Part shown: positions 17,338 through 24,714 of the stretch, piece by piece
Layout: every line of letters begins with the position of its first letter
How positions within the stretch are numbered: position 1 is the stretch's first letter
Assembly: GCF_014852005.1 (NCBI RefSeq)
Contig: NZ_JACVAU010000004.1
Coordinates: 124,001 to 188,000, forward strand
Reading direction: 5' to 3'
DNA length: 64,000 nucleotides
Origin: Pseudoxanthomonas sp. PXM03
Lineage (GTDB): Bacteria; Pseudomonadota; Gammaproteobacteria; Xanthomonadales; Xanthomonadaceae
The notes under the pieces: generated by a model
The model's database searches: none
What the model was told of the DNA's origin: nothing
The model's input: only the letters and a program-made list of their open reading frames with translations
Position numbers and translations under genes: made by a program

Positions 17338-18045
17338 ATGAAGATCGTCAAGCACATCGCCAACCTGGGTTATGGCAGCCGCAAGCAGGTCCAATGGATG
17401 TTCCGCGAAGGCCGCATCACCGACGCCGCAGGCGAGGTGCTGTACGCCGATGATCCGGTCGACCACGACAACATCCGGGTGGATGGCGAGCCGCTCGATC
17501 CTGCGCCGGGGCTGACGATCCTGTTGCACAAGCCAGTAGGCTACACCTGCTCGACCAAGGACACCGGCCGCATCGTCTACGATCTGTTCCCGTCGCGCTT
17601 CCGCGATCGCTCGCCGGTGCTGTCCACGGTGGGGCGGCTCGATCGCGAGACCAGCGGCCTGCTGCTGCTCACCGACGACGGCGGACTGCTGCACCGGATC
17701 ATCTCGCCGAAGGCCAACCTGCCCAAGGTCTACGACGTCACGCTGGCGCAGGACCTGCGCGGCGACGAAGGCGCGGTCTTCGCCAGTGGCACGTTGATGC
17801 TGGAATCGGAGCAGACGCCGCTGGCGCCGGCCGGCTTGCACGTGATCGACCCGCGCCATGCGCAGGTCACGCTCACCGAAGGTCGTTACCACCAGGTGCG
17901 TCGCATGTTCGCCGCCGTCGGCAACCATGTGGAGGCGCTGCATCGCAGTCGCACCGGGGGACTGACGCTGGGCGACCTGGAGCCTGGGCAGTGGCGCCTC
18001 CTGGGCGAGGATGACCTCCGCCAGCTGTTCGAGGACAACGCGTGA
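17338..18045 (+). CDS. rsuA: 16S rRNA pseudouridine synthase RsuA
   Basis: 235 residues. An N-terminal S4 RNA-binding domain (1-60) is followed by the RsuA/RluB catalytic domain with GRLDRETSGLLLLT, where Asp (about residue 101) is the catalytic residue, and the C-terminal GRYHQVRRMF motif. The length fits RsuA, which makes pseudouridine 516 of 16S rRNA. The start follows the rsmC stop by five bases and the end overlaps the next gene by four bases, so rsmC-rsuA-HAD form one operon. Confidence 0.92.
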   Translation: MKIVKHIANLGYGSRKQVQWMFREGRITDAAGEVLYADDPVDHDNIRVDGEPLDPAPGLTILLHKPVGYTCSTKDTGRIVYDLFPSRFRDRSPVLSTVGRLDRETSGLLLLTDDGGLLHRIISPKANLPKVYDVTLAQDLRGDEGAVFASGTLMLESEQTPLAPAGLHVIDPRHAQVTLTEGRYHQVRRMFAAVGNHVEALHRSRTGGLTLGDLEPGQWRLLGEDDLRQLFEDNA

Positions 18046-18728
18046 ATCCTGCACGCCTGCCGTTCGCGCCCGAGGCGGTGATCTTCGACATGGACGGCCT
18101 GATGCTGGACAGCGAACGCGCGATCATCGGTTGCCTGGCGGAAGCCGCGTGCGAGCTTGGCCACGATCTGCCCGAGGTGTTGTGGCTGTCGATGGTCGGC
18201 CACAGCGAAGCCGTCTGCCGCCACCTGTTGGACGAAGCCATCGGCGAAGCGCAGCGCGAGCGTGTGCTGCAGCGCTCGCACGTGCTCTACGAGGCGGTGG
18301 TCGCGGCGGGCGTACCACACCGTCCCGGCATCATCGAGATGCTGGATTTCCTCGATTCCCGCAGGATTCCACGCGCCGTCGCCACGTCGACGCGTCGTCC
18401 GCTGGCGCTGCGCAAGCTGGACGCCGCCGGCCTGCTGCCACGGTTCGACGTCATCTGCACCAGCAGCGATGTCGAGCATCCCAAGCCTGCGCCCGATGTC
18501 TATCTGCTCGCGGCTCGCTCGCTCGGCGTCGATCCACGGCGGTGCCTGGTGCTGGAGGATTCGCCCACCGGCGTGCGCGCCGCACTTGCCGCCGGCATGC
18601 ATCCGATCCAGATCCCAGACCTGCTGGAACCGGACGACGCCGTGCGTGCGCTTGGGCACACCATCCTGTCATCGCTGGACGATGCACGCATGTTGCTGGA
18701 GCAGCGTTTGCTTGGAGAGGTTTTGTAG
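18042..18728 (+). CDS. HAD-superfamily phosphatase (beta-PGM-like cap)
   Basis: 228 residues from a GTG start that overlaps the rsuA stop (GTGA). HAD motif I is FDMDGLMLDSE (nucleophile Asp16, acid Asp18), motif II Ser/Thr in VATSTRR, motif III Lys in HPKPAP, motif IV LEDSPTGVRAA. The cap is helical, placed between motifs I and II, as in GPH and beta-phosphoglucomutase relatives. The substrate is a small phosphate ester that cannot be predicted. A REP element overlaps its last codons (GTAG at 18725). Confidence 0.9.
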   Translation: MNPARLPFAPEAVIFDMDGLMLDSERAIIGCLAEAACELGHDLPEVLWLSMVGHSEAVCRHLLDEAIGEAQRERVLQRSHVLYEAVVAAGVPHRPGIIEMLDFLDSRRIPRAVATSTRRPLALRKLDAAGLLPRFDVICTSSDVEHPKPAPDVYLLAARSLGVDPRRCLVLEDSPTGVRAALAAGMHPIQIPDLLEPDDAVRALGHTILSSLDDARMLLEQRLLGEVL

Positions 18729-18750
18729 GAGCGACGTGAGTCGCGACCGC
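18725..18750 (+). repeat. GTAG REP element, left flank of the RAYT gene
   Basis: GTAGGAGCGACGTGAGTCGC and the following GACCGC form a hairpin headed by GTAG. It begins inside the last codons of the HAD gene. Its inverted partner is at 19340-19365. Confidence 0.9.
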
Positions 18751-18811
18751 ACGGCAAATTCCCACTCGAATGCGCGAGGTCTCCTGATATGGCGGCCCTT
18801 GGTGTGATTCC

Positions 18812-19306
18812 ATGCTCACCGGCATGGATAACGCCGACTGCCTGCGACGAACTGGAGGTCACGCCGCTTTGCGTCACGGACGCATGTCAGCGGAAGGACA
18901 GGTCTACCTGGTCACCTTCGTCACGCATGACCGCCGACCGCTGTTCTCCGATACCACCATGGCCCATGATGCCGCGCGTGCGGCCACCGACAGGCGGCTT
19001 TGGTATCGCTCCCGGCTGTTGGCGTGGGTACTCATGCCGGATCACTGGCATGGGCTGATCGAGTTGGGAGCTATGGAATCCCTGTCCGTCTGCGTGCAGC
19101 GCCTGAAGACCAATACGTCACGCGCGGCGGCCAGGCCTGAAGGTCCGCGACGTGTGTGGGCGCCTGGCTTCCATGATCGTGCGATCCGTTCGGATGACGG
19201 CCTGCGGGCCGCCGCGCGCTATCTTGTTGCCAATCCATTGCGCGCTGGATTGGTCGACAGGATCGGAAGCTATCCGTACTGGGATGCGGTGTGGCTCCAG
19301 GCCTAG
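18812..19306 (+). CDS. REP-associated tyrosine transposase (RAYT)
   Basis: 164 residues from 18812; an ATG at 18824 is an equally plausible start. The single-domain Y1 (IS200-like) nuclease is complete. The metal-binding HWH (H78 and H80 in MPDHWHGL) and the catalytic Tyr137 in YLVANPLRAGLV are present. RAYT proteins bind and cut single-stranded REP hairpins at the GTAG head and are thought to spread REP sequences; they are usually single-copy and vertically inherited. The gene is bracketed by inverted GTAG REP copies 60 bases upstream and 34 bases downstream, the standard mark of a resident RAYT, and the same repeat occurs at 5.3-5.4 kb. Confidence 0.92.
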   Translation: MLTGMDNADCLRRTGGHAALRHGRMSAEGQVYLVTFVTHDRRPLFSDTTMAHDAARAATDRRLWYRSRLLAWVLMPDHWHGLIELGAMESLSVCVQRLKTNTSRAAARPEGPRRVWAPGFHDRAIRSDDGLRAAARYLVANPLRAGLVDRIGSYPYWDAVWLQA

Positions 19307-19339
19307 AGAAGCGATGATGGAGCTTAGGGGGGGCGGTCG

Positions 19340-19365
19340 GCGGTCGCGACTTACGTCGCTCCTAC
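19340..19365 (-). repeat. GTAG REP element, right flank of the RAYT gene
   Basis: Inverted copy of the left-flank REP: GCGGTCGCGACTTACGTCGC ending in CTCCTAC. The loop reads GTAA instead of GTGA. It lies 19 bases beyond the end of the convergent DUF1415 gene. Confidence 0.9.
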
Positions 19366-19383
19366 AGAAGAGCCAGACCTCTC

Positions 19384-19947
19384 TCACTCCCCGAACAGCT
19401 TCGCCCACCCCGCATGCCCCAGCGAATCCAGCGTCTTCACGTTGCGCTCGACGATGACGTCGGCATCGGGGAAGGCCTCCACCGCACGGTCGATGCTGGC
19501 TTCGCGCAGCAGGTGCAGGGTGGGGTAGGGCGATCGGTTGGTGTAGTTGCTGATGTCGTCCGGGGCGGTGCCGGCGAACTGGTAGTCCGGGTGGAAGCTG
19601 GCCACCTGGATCACGCCCTGCAGGTCCAGTGCCTCGACCGCGGCGTCGGCGTTGTCGAGGAAATCGTTGTAGTCGAGGAAGTCGGTCAGCACGTCGGGAT
19701 GGATGATCAGCGTGGTGTCGACCTGTTCGGGGTCCGCATCCCGCAGCAGCACCAGTTCTTCCGCCAGTTCTTCCAGCAGTGCTTCCGGGGTGCTCGCATC
19801 GCTCAGCACGAAGCGGACCTGCTGCTTCACGTACACCGCTTTCGCGAACGGGCACAGGTTCAGGCCGATCACCGCGCGCTCCACCCACTGGCGGGTGGTG
19901 GCGATCGGGTCGGCCACGCCGTTGGCGATGTGCGGAACGTCAGTCAC
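19384..19947 (-). CDS. DUF1415-family protein
   Basis: 187 residues, cytoplasmic, no signal peptide. It matches the DUF1415 family pattern: TRQWVERAVIGLNLCPFAK at the start, a central TTLIIHPDVLTDFLDYNDFL stretch and the YPTLHLLREASIDRA segment with NRSPYP. The family's function is unknown and it is common in gammaproteobacteria. Its start overlaps the end of yajQ by eight bases, so the two are probably translationally coupled. Confidence 0.9.
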   Translation of the reverse strand: MTDVPHIANGVADPIATTRQWVERAVIGLNLCPFAKAVYVKQQVRFVLSDASTPEALLEELAEELVLLRDADPEQVDTTLIIHPDVLTDFLDYNDFLDNADAAVEALDLQGVIQVASFHPDYQFAGTAPDDISNYTNRSPYPTLHLLREASIDRAVEAFPDADVIVERNVKTLDSLGHAGWAKLFGE

Positions 19948-20422
19948 GGAAATTGTCGAACTGCAGCGGCAGTTCGAACTCGGTCTTCTTCAGCAGGGCG
20001 ATGACATCCTGCAGGTCGTCGCGCTTCTTGCCGGTCACACGCAGCTTCTCGCCGTTGATCTGCGCTTCCACCTTGAGCTTGGCGTCCTTGATGGTGGAGA
20101 CGATCTTCTTCGCCAGCTTCTGTTCGATGCCCTGCTTGACGGTGACCTTCTGGCGCGCGCCGGCCAGGTTGGTGTCCACGTCGCCGAACTCGAGGCAGCG
20201 CACGTCGATCTGGCGGGCGATCAGGCGGGCACGCAGGATGTCGGTCATCTGCTTGAGCTGGAAGTCGCTCGGCGCGGACTGGGTGATGAGTTTGTCTTCC
20301 AGCTCGAACTTCGCTTCCACGCCCTTGAAGTCGAAGCGGGTGGAGAGTTCGCGGTTGGCCTGATCCACGGCGTTGGTCAGTTCGTGGGCGTTGACTTCGG
20401 AGACGACGTCGAAAGAGGGCAT
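19940..20422 (-). CDS. yajQ: YajQ-family cyclic-di-GMP-binding protein
   Basis: 160 residues, standard YajQ length, from the ATG at 20422. Two ferredoxin-like folds make the protein; MPSFDVVSEV at the start and RVTGKKRDDLQ near the end are family hallmarks. In Xanthomonas campestris the YajQ protein binds cyclic di-GMP and partners a transcription regulator affecting virulence, so a signalling role is likely here by homology. It is upstream of the DUF1415 gene and overlaps it by eight bases. It is divergent from the DMT transporter gene 80 bases away. Confidence 0.95.
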   Translation of the reverse strand: MPSFDVVSEVNAHELTNAVDQANRELSTRFDFKGVEAKFELEDKLITQSAPSDFQLKQMTDILRARLIARQIDVRCLEFGDVDTNLAGARQKVTVKQGIEQKLAKKIVSTIKDAKLKVEAQINGEKLRVTGKKRDDLQDVIALLKKTEFELPLQFDNFRD

Positions 20423-20501
20423 GGGGGGGTCTTCCTGTCTGATGCGCCGCCATTCTAGCGTGCCGCCCTCGCCGCCGAGCGCTGGCCGGTGATAATGGCG
20501 C

Positions 20502-21386
20502 ATGTCCGCGCCCCGCCCCTCCCTCGCTTCCGCCGTCCTGCTGATGCTGGCGGCCGTCCTGATGTTCGCGTTGATGGACGCAGGGCTGAAGCTGCTCTCT
20601 GCGCACTATCCGCCCTTGCAGGTCGCCGCGCTGCGCGGCCTCTCCTCGCTGCCCCTGGTCGCGTTGTGGGTCCTGGCCACGGTGCCGCCGCGCTCGTTGC
20701 TGCGCGTGTACTGGCCGCTCCACCTGCTGCGCGGCGTGCTGGGCATCGCGATGATGGGCGGGTTCGTCTACGGCTTGAGGACGATGCCGCTGTCCACGGC
20801 GTACGCGATCACCTTCGTCGCGCCGCTGCTGGTCACGGCGATGGCGGGTCCGTTGCTGAAAGAGCGCGTGGGACCCGCGCGCTGGGTGGCGATCTTCATC
20901 GGCCTGGTGGGAGTCCTGGTGATCCTGCGACCCACCGGCGAGGGCATGCTGACCCAGGGTGGGCTGGCGATCCTGCTGGCCGCGATCTGCTATGCGCTGG
21001 GTGCGGTCACCGTGCGCATGCTGGCGCAACGCGACAGTACGCAGGCGATGGTGTTCTGGTTCGTCGTCCTGCTGTCGCTGGGCGCGTGGCTGCTTGCGCT
21101 TCCCGCGTGGAAGCCGCTGCAGCCCGCGCATGGCTGGATCATCGCGGGCGTCGGTGTCTCCGGTTCGCTGGCGCAGGTGGCACTGACCGAAGCGTTCCGC
21201 CGGGGCGAGGCCTCGCTGATCGCGCCGCTGGAATACACCGCGCTGGTATGGGGCGTGCTGCTGGACGTGGCCTTGTGGTCGGTGCTGCCGGATGGGGTCA
21301 CCTGGATCGGCGCCGGCATCATCGTCGCCAGCGGGCTGTACCTGCTGCGGCGCGAAAAGGTCCATGTGGAAGCCGAACACCCCTGA
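20502..21386 (+). CDS. EamA/RhaT-family drug/metabolite transporter
   Basis: 294 residues with ten hydrophobic segments in two EamA repeats (about 10-140 and 150-285). The repeats show the usual pattern of a first-repeat ALRGLSSLPLV segment and a second-repeat PLEYTALVWGVLLD with Pro and Glu conserved. It is an inner-membrane exporter of a small metabolite; the substrate is not predictable. It is the first gene of a plus-strand pair with the next membrane protein 24 bases after its stop. Confidence 0.88.
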   Translation: MSAPRPSLASAVLLMLAAVLMFALMDAGLKLLSAHYPPLQVAALRGLSSLPLVALWVLATVPPRSLLRVYWPLHLLRGVLGIAMMGGFVYGLRTMPLSTAYAITFVAPLLVTAMAGPLLKERVGPARWVAIFIGLVGVLVILRPTGEGMLTQGGLAILLAAICYALGAVTVRMLAQRDSTQAMVFWFVVLLSLGAWLLALPAWKPLQPAHGWIIAGVGVSGSLAQVALTEAFRRGEASLIAPLEYTALVWGVLLDVALWSVLPDGVTWIGAGIIVASGLYLLRREKVHVEAEHP

Positions 21387-21410
21387 CGTACGTTGCGGCA
21401 TGATGCGCGC

Positions 21411-21968
21411 ATGCCCATCATCTTTGTCCTGCTTTTCGTCTTCCTGCTGCTGGCGTTGTGGGCGGTGCTGTTGCCCGTCTCCTTGTGGCAGCGTTACCGC
21501 TACGGCCGAGCGCGCCGCATGGCACGCAGCTGGTTGCTGACGCTCAACGCATGGAGCCTGCTGGTGTCGGTGGCGATCTTCGTCGCGGTCAGCGCGTTCG
21601 GCCTGTTCTGGTGGCCGGACAGCCTGGTTGGTGCCGGAGTGGGACTGGCTGCCGGCAGCTTGCTCGGCCTGGTAGGCGTATGGCTCACGCGCTGGGAAGT
21701 CGCGCCGCAGGGCGTGTTCTATCAGCCCAATGCCTGGCTGGCGTTGCTGCTGGTCGCCATCGTGGCCGGGCGTATCGTGCTGGGATTCGTGCAGATGGCG
21801 CAGTACTGGCGGAGCGGCGGCGTGCCGGCGACCCATGCGCTGCTGAGCGGTCACGGCAGCCTGCTGGCGGTGGCCGGCCTGCTGCTGGGCTACTACCTGG
21901 TTTATGCCTGGGGCGTGAAGTGGCGCGTCACGCGCTTGCAGCGGCTGCGCGGCCACGTCATGCGGTGA
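21411..21968 (+). CDS. Membrane protein of unknown function
   Basis: 185 residues from the ATG at 21411; a TTG at 21393 is in frame but unlikely. Five hydrophobic segments are visible, near residues 1-22, 45-65, 75-95, 110-130 and 155-175, with Arg-rich loops on the first cytoplasmic side (WQRYRYGRARRMAR). I do not recognise the family with confidence; the topology resembles CcdC/DUF1453-type proteins. It follows the transporter gene closely and is probably in the same transcript. Confidence 0.7.
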   Translation: MPIIFVLLFVFLLLALWAVLLPVSLWQRYRYGRARRMARSWLLTLNAWSLLVSVAIFVAVSAFGLFWWPDSLVGAGVGLAAGSLLGLVGVWLTRWEVAPQGVFYQPNAWLALLLVAIVAGRIVLGFVQMAQYWRSGGVPATHALLSGHGSLLAVAGLLLGYYLVYAWGVKWRVTRLQRLRGHVMR

Positions 21969-21984
21969 GCCCTCCCGCCCAATG

Positions 21985-22014
21985 AAAAGGCGGCGGGCCC
22001 GAAGGCCCGCCGCC
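21985..22014 (-). terminator. Rho-independent terminator of ompW
   Basis: On the minus strand GGCGGCGGGCC and GGCCCGCCGCC form an 11-pair stem with a UUCG-type loop, followed by TTTT. It lies about 25 bases after the ompW stop and also faces the end of the convergent membrane-protein gene. Confidence 0.9.
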
Positions 22015-22038
22015 GCATCGACGCGTTGGAGCAATGGA

Positions 22039-22671
22039 TCAGAAGCGCGCGCCGATACCCACGCCCACGACCCAGGGGTCGATCGTCAGTTCTTCACCGG
22101 TGCCCTGGCCTGCGACACGCACGCCGGCATCGCCCTTCATGTAACGGGCATCCGCACGCGCGAACCAGCGTTCGTTGATGTTGAAGTCCATGCCGGCCGT
22201 GGCGATGGCGCCCTTGGCGGTTTCCAGGCCCACGTGTGCGCCATCGCCGCCGATGGTCTCGTCACTGAAGTTGGACTCGTAGTAGCCCAGTCCCACGAAC
22301 GGACGCATCACCTTGTCGGGAGTACCGAAGTGGTACTGGCCGCTCAGCGCGATCGGCTGCTGGTCGACGGTGCCGATCTTGCCGGGGCCGTCGGCCTTGA
22401 CGCGGTGGTTGAACTTGTCCGCGGCGCCCCACAGTTCAACGGCGATGTTGGGGGTGGCATACCAGCTGGCGCTGATCACCGGCGCGACGTCGCCGTCGAT
22501 CTTCAGGCCGGGCGCGGGATCGCGATCGGGCTTGAGGATGGCGGCGCCGCCGACCACGGCGAAGCGCTTGCTGGCGGCGTCGGATGTCGTGTCGGTCGTT
22601 GCATCCTGCGCCAGGGCAGGCACGGCAATGAGGGAAGCCAGGGCAATCGTGAGGGTTCGAATGGATTTCAT
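22039..22671 (-). CDS. ompW: OmpW-family outer-membrane protein
   Basis: 210 residues. A signal peptide ends at ALA-Q (residue 21). The mature part has the eight-stranded OmpW barrel pattern: early ILKP, the central GxxxRPFVGLGYYESNFSD, the strand-rich INERWFARADARYM and a terminal aromatic residue (GIGARF) needed for BAM-mediated assembly. OmpW proteins are porin-like channels for hydrophobic molecules and often respond to oxygen or stress. It is a single-gene unit with a clear terminator. Confidence 0.9.
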   Translation of the reverse strand: MKSIRTLTIALASLIAVPALAQDATTDTTSDAASKRFAVVGGAAILKPDRDPAPGLKIDGDVAPVISASWYATPNIAVELWGAADKFNHRVKADGPGKIGTVDQQPIALSGQYHFGTPDKVMRPFVGLGYYESNFSDETIGGDGAHVGLETAKGAIATAGMDFNINERWFARADARYMKGDAGVRVAGQGTGEELTIDPWVVGVGIGARF

Positions 22672-22984
22672 GCAGGAATCTCCTGTTCTGTTTTCTTATG
22701 TCCCTTCCGTGCGGTGCGATGCGTGATGCGTCGTCGCCGTCAGGGCGAGCGCACCGTAACCGCCACCGCATGAATGTCTCCTGCTGCTCGACGTGAACCG
22801 ATCGGAAACAAGCCAGAAAATCCTTCTTTTCGCTCTTCCATTTCACCGCGCGTGCATCTCGCTGAGCGCGTGCGATGCGTCGTTCATCCAGTAGGCCATG
22901 CTTCGATCGCGCCGTGCGGAGCATTGCGGGGCATGGCAGGAGGCCCCGGGCTGCGCTACTGTTCGCGCAAACGGAGTAGCGCCC
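22672..22984. other. Intergenic stretch between ompW and the DUF1801 gene
   Basis: 313 bases between two divergent genes. It should hold the ompW promoter (an A/T-richer stretch at 22680-22700) and that of the DUF1801 gene. I see no Fnr-type TTGAT...ATCAA site, no palindrome of note and no small gene with a good ribosome-binding site. Confidence 0.5.
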
Positions 22985-23434
22985 ATGGCCAGCAGCAAGG
23001 CGAAGACGGTGGAGGAATACCTCGCGGAATTGCCGGAGGATCGCCGCAAGGTGATCGCCTCGGTCCGCGACCTGGTCAATCGGCACATCCCCGACGGCTA
23101 CGTCGAGGCGATGAGCTGGGGCATGATCGCGTGGGAGGTGTCGCTGTCGCGCTATCCGACCACCTACAACAAGCAGCCGTTGCCGTACGTCGCGCTTGCG
23201 GCGCAGAAGCAGTACTACGCGCTCTACCTGACGGTGTGCTACGCGAACTCCGCGCAGGACGTGGTGCTGCGCAACGCCTACGCGGACGCCGGCATGAAGC
23301 TGGACATGGGCAAGAGCTGCCTGCGCTTCAAGAAACCGGACGACCTGCTGCCCGAGGTGATCGGCCGCGTGATCGCCTCCACGCCGGTGGACACGCTTAT
23401 TGCACAATACGAAGCCAGCCGCGCACGGACGTGA
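22985..23434 (+). CDS. DUF1801-domain protein (YdhG/YjbR-like fold)
   Basis: 149 residues from the ATG at 22985. The DUF1801 domain is recognised from KTVEEYLAELPEDRRKVI at the start, the MSWGMIAWEV segment and the YYALYLTVCY strand. Proteins of this family are small and cytoplasmic, with no established function. The stop overlaps a GTG in frame with the LacI gene, so the regulator may be translated from the same message. Confidence 0.85.
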   Translation: MASSKAKTVEEYLAELPEDRRKVIASVRDLVNRHIPDGYVEAMSWGMIAWEVSLSRYPTTYNKQPLPYVALAAQKQYYALYLTVCYANSAQDVVLRNAYADAGMKLDMGKSCLRFKKPDDLLPEVIGRVIASTPVDTLIAQYEASRART

Positions 23435-23439
23435 CCCGC

Positions 23440-24474
23440 ATGCCCCCCGCCAAACGCAAGCGCCGTACCGGCACCGCCACGACGGCGCTGCCATCGCCCG
23501 GCGACCACCTGACGATGGCGGACCTGGCGAAAGTGGCGGGCGTATCGGCGATCACCGTGTCGCGCGCGCTGCGCGACAGTCCGCTGGTCAATGCGGAGAC
23601 GCGCGCCCGCGTCCGTGAGGTGGCGCAGCAGTACGGCTATGCATTCAATGTCAGTGCGCGCAACCTCAAGCTTCGCCGCAGCATGACGGTGGCGGTGGTG
23701 GTGGAAATGAAGCCCACCGTCGAGCGCCAGATGTCCGGCCCCTATCCGCTTGACCTGCTCGGCGGCATCACCCAGGAACTCACAACGACCGGATACAGCG
23801 TATTGCTGACCTCGCTGCAGGGTGGCTCGCTGCCGAACGTGCAGGCGGCGGACGGGGTGATCCTGCTGGGCCAGGGTGCGCACGAAGACGCCATGCACGA
23901 GGTGCAGCGCTGGGGCCGGCCGATGGTGGTCTGGGGCGCGGTGAGCAGGCACGAATCGCAGGTGGTGGTGGGCAGCGACAACCGGCGCGGCGGCGCGCTT
24001 GCCGCGGAGCGCTTCATCGCCCTGGGCCGTCGACGGCCCGCCTTCCTTGGCGATCCCGCGCATGGCGAGTTCGCCGAGCGGCTGGAGGGCTTCGCTGGCG
24101 CGCTGGCCCGCCACGGCATCACCCCGCAGACGCCCACCGTTGCCAGCTTCACCGTCAGCGCTGGCGCCGAAGCCGTGCATGCGTTGCTGGAGGCCAACCC
24201 GCAGGTCGATGCACTGTTCGCGGCCAGCGACCTGCTCGCCATCGGTGCGATCCGCGCGCTGATCGAGCGCGGCCGCCGCGTGCCGGAGGACGTGTCGGTG
24301 ATCGGCTACGACGACACGCCCCTGGGTGCCACCTACGTACCGCCACTGACGTCCGTGCACCAGAACTTCATCGATGCCGGTGTGCTGCTGGCGCGCAAGG
24401 TCCGCACCCTGATCGAGGGCGAAGCGACCACCTCCGAGACCCTGCCCACGCACCTGGTGGTACGCGCGACCTGA
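23440..24474 (+). CDS. LacI-family transcriptional regulator of the sugar locus
   Basis: 344 residues from the ATG at 23440; a GTG at 23431 overlapping the previous stop is also possible. A basic, disordered N-terminus of about 24 residues precedes the helix-turn-helix (LTMADLAKVAGVSAITVSRAL, 25-72). A periplasmic-binding-protein-like sugar sensor domain follows (75-340), with the DVSVIGYDDTPLG motif near the end. It is directly upstream of the GH65-mutase, TonB-receptor and MFS genes, with two LacI-type operators between. It should repress them until the sugar or its phosphate is present. Confidence 0.93.
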   Translation: MPPAKRKRRTGTATTALPSPGDHLTMADLAKVAGVSAITVSRALRDSPLVNAETRARVREVAQQYGYAFNVSARNLKLRRSMTVAVVVEMKPTVERQMSGPYPLDLLGGITQELTTTGYSVLLTSLQGGSLPNVQAADGVILLGQGAHEDAMHEVQRWGRPMVVWGAVSRHESQVVVGSDNRRGGALAAERFIALGRRRPAFLGDPAHGEFAERLEGFAGALARHGITPQTPTVASFTVSAGAEAVHALLEANPQVDALFAASDLLAIGAIRALIERGRRVPEDVSVIGYDDTPLGATYVPPLTSVHQNFIDAGVLLARKVRTLIEGEATTSETLPTHLVVRAT

Positions 24475-24625
24475 GCGCATGCCGCTGCTGCATCGCAGCG
24501 GCCACCCGGTGGACATTTTCGTCGGTCGCTTTGGGTGGTATTGCCTCCAAGTCATTGAAAAAACGTGTTGTTTTCCCGGGATTGCCCTCCGGGGTGCGAC
24601 GTTTCAAGTCACTGTAGCGCTGCTC

Positions 24626-24654
24626 TGACATCGATAACTTGACATCGATAACAA
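24626..24654. promoter_or_regulatory. Two tandem LacI-type operators
   Basis: TGACATCGATAAC occurs twice, at 24626-24638 and 24640-24652, 14 bases apart. The second lies in the palindrome TTGACATCGATAACAA (24639-24654), centred on ATCGAT with a central CG as LacI-family operators have. The pair sits 60-90 bases upstream of the GH65-mutase start. Confidence 0.75.
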
Positions 24655-24714
24655 CGACTCCTAGCGTGCCTCCGCCCGTGGTGCCACTGCGGGATGCGCC
24701 AGGCCAGAGCGGGG

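Noticed and set aside
19944-22034. Minus-strand frame of 696 codons over the DMT transporter and membrane gene
   Set aside because: Gln/Arg/His-rich shadow of GC-rich coding DNA on the other strand; no start signal.
24475-24714. Riboswitch in the leader of the GH65-mutase gene
   Set aside because: No recognisable aptamer; the repeats are DNA operators of LacI type.
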